DNA from: Lingula anatina
Taxonomy: Eukaryota; Brachiopoda; Lingulata; Lingulida; Lingulidae
Direction of reading: 5' to 3'
Length of the DNA stretch: 64,000 nucleotides
Assembly (NCBI RefSeq): GCF_001039355.2
Contig: NW_019776151.1
Location: 1 to 64,000 of the forward strand
Part shown: piece after piece, positions 12,943 through 23,716 of the stretch
Numbering within the stretch: the stretch's first letter is position 1
Layout: every line of letters begins with the position of its first letter
Notes under the pieces: model-generated
Database searches by the model: none
Seen by the model: the letters and a program-made list of their open reading frames with translations, nothing else
Told to the model about the DNA's origin: nothing
Program-made: the position numbers and the translations under genes

Positions 12943-13670
12943 GCAAATAAATGAACATCCTGACTGACTTGGCTGACCTTTATATAAACGCATTTGTTTC
13001 ACGTTTGGAAATAAGAAATGAACAGCTCTTAATATAAGAGTAAGATGAGCACTCGTGTAAAATACACGCACTTGCTGTTTGACCTTTCTGTAAAGTGAAA
13101 CTATTACCTGTATGAGAAGTAAATTATTTTGTTTTGCTTTCATGAAACTTTTTTTCATTAAAATCAGTTATGTTACGGGCCCCTAGGCACTAGGTTGTCA
13201 GGGTGTAATGAACCTTTTCATACATAAGGAATGGATGCCTTAAACTTATATAAATTTTGTACGCTCTATTAAAGCGTGGTCTCGAAACAGGTCATTACGT
13301 TTTCAACATACATGTATTAGTGGATAACGCAATCTAAAGATTCCACGGTCCGTGTCGGATTTACGTGAGGTCGCGCAAAGAAAACCCAGGTCCATATATA
13401 ATGACCAGATAAACGATTTATTCGTCGAGGTTCGGTATCTACATATCCTAAGTGAAGTCTCCAACCCCTCACTTCTCGAAACCACGCCTGCTCCAAATCT
13501 CTTTCCCTCCTTTCTTTCTCCCTCTCCTCAAAGTATCAATTTTCATCGCATATTTACTAATGTCTTTTCTTACGTGTATCCAAAATTTAATTTCTTCACA
13601 TCGCCACATTTCTCAAGAGCTATTGGACCAAAACAGGTCACATCCTGGGACCTCGAATAATATCTTTTTG
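11100..13670. other. gene-poor AT-rich stretch with (ATT)n
   Basis: Nothing codable is supported. It contains an (ATT)n microsatellite at about 12887-12942 and short AT-rich runs. Reading frames here are short and lack splice or family support. Confidence 0.5.
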
Positions 13671-13678
13671 ATCTTCTG

Positions 13679-13805
13679 ATTGGTTGATCTTGTATATATC
13701 TCTACTTCTACGTATATGTCAAGCGCATTGGGAGCAAGCCAACCACAAGAGTTAAAGCGTTGACAAGCAACACAGGTGTGCAGTAGAAGCTGAATACGAA
13801 AATGG
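13679..13805 (+). promoter_or_regulatory. putative core promoter and 5' leader of copy B
   Basis: An inverted CCAAT element (gattggttgat, about 13677) and a TATATAT box (about 13693-13699) precede the ATG at 13802 by roughly 100 bases. The spacing fits a TATA promoter with a leader of about 75 nt. The leader ends with ATGG and a consensus donor gtacgt, which defines the first coding exon of copy B. Inference from motif spacing only. Confidence 0.4.
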
Positions 13806-14707
13806 GTACGTATATGATTTTTTTACCATTTGATATGATGGCATATTTATTAATATGAAGGTAGATAGTTAGTTAGTTAGTTATCTATTTAGTTAGTTAG
13901 TTAACTATACTCACTTTGGAAATAATTAATGTATTTATTGTTTATTAACGCCTTTTGTTTTCAAATTATAAGTACCTCCATTTATTTGATTGTACTGAAT
14001 CATGTAAAGAGATCACCACCTTATAGATTCAACTGAATTAGATTGAGATATGATCTGATCAATACAGCTGCACTTTCAATTTGAATTAACTCATTAACAA
14101 GATGCGGTTTCATGTACCGCTCCGTCCTTGCAGGCATTTGGTTTTCCGTTTGTGCCAATGGCCACTATCACAATAGTGAAAGTGATGCTGCAGCGTGTGA
14201 CAAACGAAGTTCATCCACATGCAATTCTGGTCATAATCATCCAAATGGCAGTGAAGCATCCGATTGTGATGCAAAGATTGGAAAATTTTCCATCGTAGAA
14301 GGAGCTAAAAGACTCGAAAGTAACACATTTGCAATTGGTATGTCTTTCTTTCCTTCTTTCTATTGAGTTAATTGCTTATTCATTTATGTTGTATTCATTC
14401 GTTTTTATTTATATTGTGAATATGTCTTAAGATAAACATTTAAATTATATTTATGATTCATTATCAAATTTAGTTAATCGAGTCATCCCTTACATTTTTT
14501 AACTTTATACAGTACACAAAATTTACAGACTAATCTCTCTTGTATTAACCTCTTTAGTTTATAACTCTCCTCTCAACCATGTTTTAAAAATGTGCTTTCT
14601 TTTATTCATATTCTGTTCTCAATATTACAGAAAAATGTCCTAATACCAGCAAAAGGCTCATGTCTGTCATGGCCGGGCGTGATGGTGATGCAATAGAATA
14701 CTCCTAA
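13802..14707 (+). CDS. small double Cys/His-module protein, copy B (complete)
   Basis: Three exons: 13802-13805 (ATGG, donor gtacgt), 14134-14337 (acceptor ccttgcag, donor gtatgt) and 14631-14707 (acceptor tattacag, stop TAA). The total is 285 nt, 94 aa. The protein begins MGIWFSV, then has two 16-residue modules, CANGHYHNSESDAAAC and CNSGHNHPNGSEASDC, then a linker of about 30 residues and a C-terminal tail beginning EKCPNTSKRL. Ligand spacing C-x3-H-x-H-x8-C in both modules suggests two small metal-binding knuckles (inference). There is no signal peptide. Gly2 with Ser6 fits an N-myristoylation context. The middle exon is a symmetric 1-1 exon shared with copies A and C. I recognise no named family, so function is unknown. 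Confidence 0.7.
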
Positions 14708-14709
14708 TT

Positions 14710-16140
14710 AAAATGGAAACATCAACACTTCAGATTTGCGTGCAAAGATATTAAAAAACGGTTGAAATGAGACACACGATGTATGGACGGACTTGGACGG
14801 ATTCAAATGGACATTTATATTAGACGTGAAACGATCTCTATACGATAGAACGGAGATACTGGCAAAATTCCTCAACGAAAACGTTAATTGACGAAACGAA
14901 AATATGTTACGTTTGGAATTGCACCTTACTTAAAATAGTAAACGATAAGATGAATGAATATTTTAAAAAGTCATAGAAATGGGAATCAAAATTATCAAAA
15001 TGAGGTGTTTCTGTTACTTTAATATACCCTAATTATACCCTATTACTGCTTTAAAATATCGTTGTAGGTTGTAGTGTCATCATACATTTTCACTTCTTGC
15101 TTTCACAAACATTTAATAAAGGACTTAATGGACACCGTCACAATCATATTATAAGAATCTGGGGCAAGTACAAAAAACTCAGTAATTATGTAACAAAAAC
15201 TTCTGCTGTGAATGTACCTAATGCAGCGAACTTGATCAAAAGAATAATTAATACCTCAAATAATTTTGCAGTTTACAATCTTTTTAGTAACCGGTGAATT
15301 GATCCGCCTTCATTTTCATTTGTATGTAAAAATAAAAGCACCTCCCACGTGAAATGAATTAAATGAATGGAAAAAAATGTTTACAGTTTTCTACGCACGA
15401 ATAACTAAGATCTCTCAGGTCGCTAGGAATGGTGCTCGTGCCATGGCGAATTTCCCCGTGACTAATTGCACATTCGCCATCTTTTTTTATGTTTTTTTTT
15501 TTTTTGTAATTAGAATATTCTCTTTTTATTTTGTTGCTGTTGATCTTCTAGTTCACAGTAGTTTGATTTGGTCCACCAAACTATATCCTTATCAGTTGTG
15601 TGAGTGATTTAAAAATACTGGCGGGTATTCTTATTCATTATCAAATGCAAGAAGTAGACGTATTGTTTTTTCTATATTTGACTCACTTTTTTTACTGTAC
15701 GGCTTTTAACGACACAATATAATACATATGTCAACTTTTATTAGTCACATTTATTCAATAGTTGTTATGTAAGAATTTCTTCTTGTTTTTTTTTTTTTCC
15801 TTTTTTTTTTTTTAATCAGGGTTCAAATTAATGGATATTCATAGATTTATAGGTGTAAAAGATAAATCCGCACAGGGTTGTTCTACATGTAGAGACTCTT
15901 TTTAATTTAAGAGTATCAGCACACACACACACACACACACACACACGAGCGCGTCCGAAACACGGCTTCCCCGACTGCCCGGACCATTGTCTTCAAATTC
16001 CTTAGTATATTTAACCATTTTTGATTAATTTGTAATCTTTTTAGACATTAATGCATGGCCCAGTAGATAATATTTTTTCTAAATGCCAAAATAAATTATT
16101 CTAAAAAAATTATAAATAATTCGAATTTATTCTTCATATA
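14710..16140. other. gene-poor spacer with (AC)n
   Basis: No supported gene. It holds T-runs at about 15480-15510 and 15785-15815 and an (AC)n microsatellite at about 15919-15946. Confidence 0.5.
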
Positions 16141-16144
16141 TATT

Positions 16145-16950
16145 AGGTCCGACCTGGAGGTTAATCACAATTCCAGGCAGTTAATCACAATTCCAGGCAG
16201 TAAAATAAAATATAAAATAACGCACTAAGAGGAACTTATTTATATGGAACTTCTTTTTTATGCTTAATTGTTGTAAGGTGTACATTCAGGCATGTAGAGT
16301 CCAGGATATATATTTCATGAATTAGAAAAAATAGCTATATCAATTGCAACATAAACACAATGTTTTTATCAAAACAGTTAAATTCTACTTCGTCTTAGGA
16401 GGTTGTTTCTGTCGAGGACTGATCACGATTAGAAACATCCCCCAATGATGTCCCCATTGACAGGAATGTCCTCGGAGTAATTCTTGTAGGGATTTACGGC
16501 GGCATCAAAATATCGTTCAAAATGACCACGCACTTCAGACGAAATAGTATGCACTGCGATTATTAAAGACTAAAAGAAATCTTATCTTTCAAAGAGGTTC
16601 TTTCATGGGGCGAATAGAATCAATTTCTTTTTTCGCAATTATTATTTTAATTACCACAGTAAATGTTTACCCTTAGCTCCTTCACAACATTGCCCTCTGA
16701 ATTCGTCGCTTGACACATATCAATACCCTTAGTGGATATAAACGCCCTGACATTGGTATTACACTTCGTTACCTCCAATCAGCAATTTACATAGTCGCCA
16801 GTTTTTCGTGGAGATTTCTGCTGTCGCTGAGTCTAAATATTTCAGATGAACTAAATCTCCGAACAACTTGAAATGTGACCTTCCAATCTGTTTTTGGACA
16901 AGATATTAACGTTATTCGATTTCAGAATTAACTTGCACAACTCTTAATTT
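16145..16950 (-). pseudogene. decayed, internally deleted LRR-Ig receptor copy
   Basis: Starting at 16146 the sequence follows the 3' end of the LRR-Ig units at 28.7-36 kb: the 'aggtc.gacctggaggtt' 3' UTR element, the cytoplasmic tail (16385-16520), the membrane segment region and part of the Ig domain (to about 16767). It then jumps directly to LRR sequence ('ttacctccaatcagcaatttac...' at 16769), omitting about 0.7 kb. A second smaller deletion follows near 16820, and homology ends near 16950. Many indels. It is the oldest visible member of the family, 12 kb from the array. Confidence 0.8.
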
Positions 16951-17859
16951 CAAAACAGTCATAAAGATAATCAATTTTGAGGTTTTGCTGCACAAAAGTT
17001 GAATGACTTCAATTTAATTGTACAAAATTATATTATTGCCTTCAGATTAATGTATAAAAATTGATATTGTGTCTATTAAAAAAGATAAAAGATTAATTCA
17101 TGTAAGCTGATTGCGATTAAACCCGATTTAATTAAATCAAACTGCTAGTTTAATTTGGTATCAGTTATTTCATTCAATATGAAGTGTTCCGTAGTCAAAA
17201 ATTGAATTTGATTAACATGCATCAGCATTGTGCATCAGCATGATCAAAAATTCACCCTGTCTCAAAATTCTTATAGCAAATAGTATTTGAATGATAATGA
17301 ATGAGGAATAAGGAAAAAGCAGCAAATAGCATTTTCATAAAGGCACAGTTTATGGCAAAAAAGTTATGAAGTTTAAAGATGCTCCGTACATAAATTTCCA
17401 TCATCGCAACCTGTGTAAAAAATAAAGATTAAAGTGGCAAAGAAAGCAACGTTATTTTTAAAAAACTATTTGATTTTCTGAAATAGATTGCGAGCCCCTC
17501 CTCTTTTAGCGACATCACAATTAACAGTACTATAAAATAAAGGTGAAAAGTTATCAGATTGTCAGGTTTTTCTCCTGTCGCACGTTGGTCTTTGATTATT
17601 ATTTCCCCACTGCTACATATTAGCTTTTATTGCAATGTTTTAAAAAACTAATTTATTTTTTTTACCACATTAGTCTTAGTGTGTTATGAGAAACGGGGGA
17701 TTTTTAACACAGCAAAAGAAATAGGTGTGTGTGTGGGGGGGTACAACATCAAAAAGATCTTTAAAGGAATTGGCTAATAGGCTGCTGTGTTATTTGAATC
17801 AAAACGATTTTCTAAAAGATCAAATTAAAAAATGGATGCGTATTCCACAAAAAAGTGTA

Positions 17860-18190
17860 TATTAATATAACAATGAGTTTGCATTTAATGTAATGTAAGG
17901 GCCATGTGCTGATTATTATGGCACACCTACCCAGTCGCCAATATAGTGACTGACCTACCCAGTCAGGGGGTTAGGCCAGTCACTATATTCCGTTAACAAT
18001 CGTTTAGCGACCCTATCATTATCACACTCCCCCTATTGTATTTTCTATCTATATTCAGCATGTAATCTTCAAATGGTACACGGAGAAAACGATAGAAACG
18101 ATAGACTGTTTCGCATCAAGGTGTGTAATTATAATCAGTACATTTACATGGCCCTTGCATTATATTAAACGCAATCTGAATGTTGTATTA
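17860..18190. mobile_element. MITE-like element with terminal inverted repeats of about 65 bp
   Basis: The left end (attaatataacaatgagttt... through taagggccatg...ctgattat, 17861-17925) is the imperfect reverse complement of the right end (18128-18190). Total length is about 330 bp with no coding potential. The interior carries a 13-bp perfect inverted repeat (AATATAGTGACTG / CAGTCACTATATT, 17940-17989). Short length, no ORF and inverted ends fit a non-autonomous DNA transposon. A target-site duplication could not be placed confidently. Confidence 0.65.
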
Positions 18191-18438
18191 AAAAAGGCAC
18201 AGTTTATGGCAAAAAAAGTTTTTAAATTTTTAAATTAAATTTAAAAATATGCTCCGCACATAAATTTCCATCATCGCTACCTGTGTAAAAAATAAAGATT
18301 AAAGTAACAAAGAAAGTAACAATATTTTTTTAATATACAAGCTGACGGGCAATCTCAATTACTTAAAAGATTTATTTGATATAGACAATTGGCTTGAACC
18401 AATCTTATGTTATTGACGTTGTGAATAACTCGTTCTCC

Positions 18439-18470
18439 ACTTGGACCTAAATCTCTATTTAGGTCCAAGT
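18439..18470. repeat. perfect 14-bp hairpin, 4-base loop
   Basis: ACTTGGACCTAAAT, then CTCT, then ATTTAGGTCCAAGT: a perfect 14-bp stem. 'ttctcc' lies on the left side and 'tctcc' on the right. No adjacent gene explains it. Confidence 0.85.
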
Positions 18471-18859
18471 TCTCCATCATCACCGTTGAATTATCATTAT
18501 TATTTTACTAAACTAATCTTATTTAACAGTCTTATTGTTTAGGCGTGGTTTAAGTTTGTTTAAGAAATGATAGCCATCGCGTTTTACAATATATTACCAG
18601 CTATTGTAAGAACCCCCTCCCCTTGAACAGATGTCTTAAACTGTTAATTCACTGTAATTTCATATAGTGTGATCACACTGTCAGGCTTCCCCTGTTGCAC
18701 GCTGGAGTTGGATTGTCCTTGCGCCACTGCTAGATATTTTCTCTTATTCTGTTGTTTATATAAACCTTTTCATTTATTTTTAAATATTTGCATCTCATTG
18801 CCCATTGTGCGCTCTGAGAAACCGGTGATTTTTTCCCACAGCAGAATAATTTGTAAAGT

Positions 18860-20950
18860 AATTTGTCGGCTCATAACTGTGACATGGCGTATTTTTCTCG
18901 TTGTTGTTTAAAAATGGACGTTGATTGTCGAGGTTTTATGCTTAGCTCTCATCGCGTTATATGCATGTGCACCTAAATGATAAGATGTCAATTATAACCT
19001 TCTCCAGAAAGGAAACTTTGAAAAACACATAATGAATGTACACCAGGAGAAAGCTCAAGTTAATCTCCAGGCTGGCAGTAAGTGTGGTCTATAGTGAGAC
19101 GGTAGTGTAGTGCAGTTTTAAAAAATAAATATTATTATAATTATTATAAAACAAAAGTAAATGCTCCATTGTTGACACGAGTCGGGGCTGATAGTCTATG
19201 CGTTTTTCAGTACCGTTGAACTGATGCGTATCGTTGATTCACTCCCATAGGGACCTTGCTTCCTCCTTTTTTCCTCCTCCCTCGCCTCCTCCTTCCTCTC
19301 CTCCACCTCCACCTCCTCCTCCTCCTCGTTTACTGTGTTGAATTTCTTTTCCTTCTCGTCAATTTCATTTAATATATGCTAAACATCCCATTTTCATCTT
19401 TTCCATTCTGAATGTTTTTTTTCTACAGAGAGAAATGCAGGTTTAATCCATTTAGTGGACATACATGTACTAGCAAGCAAGTGTGAAGGATGAGTGCAGA
19501 TAAGAGGGTAAAAGTGCCCACTATTATACATGAAAAATAAATTGTGAATGAAAGAAGAAATTGACACCAAATTAAAATTCGGGTCTTACACTTTTAAGAT
19601 CCACTTAATTTTTTTTAATTTGAAATATAAAAAATTAATGCCAAAATGACCTTGCCAAATATTCATGAAAATGTGCGTTTTAGGGGGGTTCTGATGCTGC
19701 ATATAGTATATAGTTATAGTGAGGTGACAACAGTGAAATTCTGAAATTGGGTAGAGAATGTGCCAGTGTAAAAAAGAAATGCACTACGTGGCCAATCATT
19801 GTTTGTGATCAATATTTTGATTGCTTTATTCTTACATGTAGCGCTGATTGAAAGAAGAATCTCACAATGAAACAGGGGTTAGAGTCAGTAAAACTCAACT
19901 CAAAAAAGAAAAGTCATTTTCATGTAATGCATGCTATCAAAAAAATGGAAAGTATGGATAAGAAATAGAGTACAGTAAGTATATCTTATTTATATTCTTA
20001 TTTTTTAGGATTAAGAAAGACAAAGTGTAAAATGTGCTTCAGATATTCAAAGTTACATTACTTATCATAATAGCAGACATACATTGTGGTGGCTCCTACT
20101 TATATAGAGACCCATACTGTGATAGACCTACACATAATGGTGGCTCGACCCAACCCACTCTTAATGGGCATGAAAGTTCATTTTGTACAACCAAAATTGT
20201 TGTGTAAATATCATCTTTTACGTCTATTTTGCATAAAAAGGGAAATAAAACACTAGTTTTGTTACTAATGACCTAACCTTCCACACCAGCACCATTCATA
20301 ATAGCTCTGTAGAGTTTTTATTTTACCAAAATGCTATGAATGGCTTCTGTTGTCAAAGAGACCAGTGTAAACCCATTGACTTGGTAAATACTCCAAACGA
20401 GAGACCATCAGCTTAAATTTAGTTACCAGGCATTTACCAGATAAAGCCAGTGCCCAGACAGTTGGAAGTTGTGCACATATCACTTCAGTCCTCTGGTATA
20501 TGGGGTTTGTCATGAGGCAGGGATAGAATCGAAAATTATGTTGTGGAGAAGGCTGTTTGGATGCCTCACATTTACCAACATCAAGTGGTGACAGTATTAG
20601 CGAGACAGAAAGTGTTTCGGACAGCACATCTGATTAATTATCTATTGTTTCTATTGCATTTTTTATTCTCATATTTATATATTTTGTATCAAATAACTTC
20701 GGCATTGCATTCTATACAGGGTATTTATCACATACATAATCATATATGAAGCACTTTTTAGGTGGTATGATTTCATTGTGATACAGATTATTGGCCATAA
20801 ATGTTATTATGTGTACTATATTTTCATTCATTTTTTATTTTTACCTTATCATAATTTTTGTACAATTTATATATATATGCGTTGAATAAAAAGTATTTCG
20901 CTATTTATTGTAGAGTTTTTACAGTAAGCAGTCTTATTTAATACATGTTT
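18860..20950. other. gene-poor stretch with CCT-rich tract
   Basis: No gene is supported. It contains a CCT/TCC-rich tract at about 19258-19328 and AT-rich sequence. A minus-strand frame at 20334-20627 has no family or splice support. Confidence 0.5.
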
Positions 20951-20957
20951 TTTTCTT

Positions 20958-21012
20958 TCGGCACGGTGGTTAGAACATCAGACTGGAATTGATTTTTTTT
21001 TTTCTTTGTTTT

Positions 21013-21045
<33 letters not shown>

Positions 21046-21072
21046 CCTACGTTTTGATTCCCATGTGAAAAA
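20958..21072 (+). repeat. possible tRNA-derived SINE relic interrupted by T-runs
   Basis: 'cggcacggtggttagaacatcagactggaat' resembles the A-box half of a tRNA-like SINE head, and 'gttttgattcccatgtg' resembles the B-box and acceptor side. The two halves are separated by about 60 bases of T/C-rich sequence instead of an anticodon arm. It is degenerate; a chance match is possible. Confidence 0.3.
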
Positions 21073-21278
21073 GATTTTTTTTAATCTACTTTAGTTTCAA
21101 ATAGAAAATGTAAATCCCAATTATTTGCTAGAAAACAAGGGTGCAGGTATGTGACTTTATGCCTTTATTGTGTGGTTATTTTTTGTAGTCATACATTTTA
21201 AGACCCCGGAATCGATCTTGAAGTATCCAGGTTTGCATCGAAATGTCCTGTACTGTAATGTAAGTTATGTTTCTAAAT

Positions 21279-21690
21279 TCAAGCAGAAATGCATTGACAA
21301 GACGGGGTGGAAACGAACAAACGAGCCTTCCTTATTTTTATTTACTTCTCTACGTTGCTTTTAAGCATACTTTACTTACTTTATCTATTCCTTAACTAGT
21401 GTTGCTTGTACTGTGTTGTCAAAATATCAATCTGTAGACAACGTAGGCCTATTGATACAACTTATGTGCATGCGTTAATTCTTGGAAGAAGCTATAAGCA
21501 TGAGTCATCATTGAATGCGATCTTTTGCCAAAAGCAAAGAGCAATGTTGTGAAAGAAATAAGAATAAACATTCACTGTCATCACACAGAAATAGGCCCTA
21601 CCAATTGTGAAAAAAGGCATTCATGCTTAAAATGAGAAACTTTGATCTCTACCTTTGATCTCTAGAACGGAGAAGGAGGCGTTTTTTTTT
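21279..21690. repeat. nested repeat, left copy (A then B)
   Basis: Segment A (about 21279-21357, 'caagcagaaatgcattgacaa...gccttcctt') recurs inverted at 25394-25473. Segment B (about 21424-21690, 'aatatcaatctgtagac...gatctctag...ggaggcg') recurs directly at 25047-25290. The pair brackets 21.7-25.0 kb, as the ends of a large element would, but the mixed orientation is unusual. Confidence 0.7.
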
Positions 21691-22082
21691 ATTATTGTTG
21701 TGTTGTCAAAATAGTGTAATAATCTGGGTTTCGCTTCATTTTTATGATGAACGATGATCAGAGCACTTTGTCTCGCAAGTTATTTTGTCCTGTCGAACGT
21801 CGAAGTCGGTATCGACGACTAGTCATTGTTTATCCTATTTGTTACCTTCCAAAGCTCGCCTGTATGCTACCATACCTTCTCTGTGGTCGCAATAAAAGTG
21901 GTTGGGAAGTACTTGCGCCTTATGTTAAAGCTTTTATTTTAGTTTTCTAGCGAATTCAGCACATAACGTCATGCATGGGCGAAGCCATTTCTTTTCTTGG
22001 TTGCCACTCATGTCAAAGGTCATGAGGTGACGTAATTGTTAACGAGGTCATGCGGTGACGTAATCCCTAAAGACCGAAAAAG

Positions 22083-22330
22083 TATAAATAGAGCGACGCA
22101 TCAGCTGTCGAGAGTCTGAATCTTCTTGTCGATCGCGGCAGTTTCAAAAACTCCGCGGCCGGTGCCTTGGGGGGAGGGGGGATTTATTTTCGTTCGTCTT
22201 TCGGGTCTAAATTTTGTTTTCTTTTATGCCGAGAAAAGACTGAGGGAAGTTGCTTTTCTTTTCGCTGTTGAATTCTGTGAATCTTAAACTCACCACGCCT
22301 GACAGACCGTTCGCAGATGGGTCTTTCTCA
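22083..22330 (+). promoter_or_regulatory. possible TATA promoter upstream of minisatellite
   Basis: 'agtataaatagagcg' at about 22082 is a strong TATA box. It is followed by a moderately GC-rich leader (gatcgcggcag, ccgcggccggtgcc). No coding exon downstream is convincing, because the next 0.9 kb is a tandem repeat. It could be an element's internal or LTR promoter or the promoter of a non-coding transcript. Confidence 0.35.
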
Positions 22331-23195
22331 TATGGTCATATTATAATTTTCCATTCATTCATTCACTCTCATATGGCCACATTATAATTTTCTCATCAGG
22401 TCAGTCACTCCCATATGGTCATATTATATTTTCTAATCAGGCCATTCACTCCCATATGGTCATATTATAATTCTGCATGAGGTCAGTCGCTCCCATATGG
22501 TCACATTAGGCTATAATTTCTCCTTAGGTCAGTCACTCCAATATGGTCATATTATAATTTGCATGAGGTCAGTCGCTCCCATATGGTCACATTATAATTT
22601 CTCCTCAGGTCAGTCACTCCCATATGGTCACATTATAATTTCTCATCAGGTCAGTCACTCCCATATGGTCACATTATAATTTTCTCATGAGGTCATTTGC
22701 TCTCATATGGTCATATTATAATTTCTTTTCAGGTCATTCACTCCCATATGGTCACATTATAATTTCTTTTCAGGTCATTCACTCCCATATGGTCACACTA
22801 TAATTTCTTTTCAGGTCATTCACTCCCATATGGTCACATTATAATTTCTCTTCAGGTCATTCCCTCCCATATGGTCACATTATAATTTCTCATCAGGTCA
22901 GTCACTCCCATATGGTCACATTATAATTTCCTTTCAGGTCAGTCACTCTCATATGGTCACATTATAATTTCCTTTCAGGTCAGTCACTCCCATATGGTCA
23001 CATTATAATTTCCTTTCAGGTCAGTCACTCTCATATGGTCACATTATAATTTTTCATGAGGTCAGTCACTCTCATATGGTCACATTATAATTTCTTTTCT
23101 GGTTAGTCACTCCCATGTGGTCACATTATAATTTTCTCATCAGGCCATTCACTCCTACAGGATATGGTCACATTATAATTTCTCATGTGGTCGCT
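22325..23195. repeat. 41-bp minisatellite, about 21 copies
   Basis: Tandem units of about 41 bp built on 'ggtcagtcactcccatatgg' followed by 'tcacattataatttctcatca' fill about 870 bp. Units vary at the cagtc/cattc and ctcatca/cttttca positions. First and last units are most diverged. Open frames through the array (22497-22679, 23115-23459) are by-products of the repeat. Confidence 0.9.
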
Positions 23196-23716
23196 TCATT
23201 TTCTTGTTTGTTGAGGACAGGCATGCATAGTCATGCGCATTTTTCTCATTTGGTCGCTGTCAGTCATAAGTCTCATATAAGCCATGAACCTCATGTCATT
23301 CACGACGGTATGTTGTTATTTTGGTCAACCTTAGACCATGTTCGCCTTGTCTTAGATTCGTCTCGTCTGGGTACGGTGTATCGTGTTTACTTGTCAGTTA
23401 ATCTTTTGGCATTATGCTTTGGTATGTCATTTGCCATACCAAGCCTAAATTATGTTTAATAATAAAAATAAATTCTTACCAAATTATCTTAATACTCATG
23501 CATCACGGTGCATGACCTTTTGGCTTATTCGAAATTTCTAAACTTACTATGACAGGAGCTATGGTTTTTACAAACTTCCTAATAACATTTTCAAGGGTTT
23601 TCCTAAGTGAGAATTCTTTTAAACTTTTCGATAAGAGAGCGGGATCATTAAGGATTTCCTGTAGTGTATAATTTGTAGAGTTTAATTTTGTGTGAAGTTT
23701 TCTTATAATTAATGTA

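Larger units (their letters stand above)
17338..18850. repeat. diverged direct segmental duplication around a MITE
   Basis: The block 'aaggcacagtttatggcaaaaaa...gctccg.acataaatttccatcatcgc' occurs at 17338-17470 and 18192-18335. A following block ('gtcagg.tt...cctgt.gcacg.tgg' to 'gagaaac.gg.gattttt.acacagca') occurs at about 17560-17720 and 18680-18850. The order is the same in both, so one ancestral segment of about 400-650 bp was duplicated. The MITE-like element at 17860-18190 sits between the copies. Confidence 0.6.

Noticed and set aside
15097-15297. Frame with GLNGHRHNH after copy B, resembling the Cys/His module
   Set aside because: It has no Cys residues at the module positions, no splice borders in phase 1 and no second module. 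Taken as coincidence.
22325-23195. Regular repeats that could be mistaken for a CRISPR array
   Set aside because: Units of 41 bp are head-to-tail with no unique spacers, and the context is an animal genome. It is a minisatellite.
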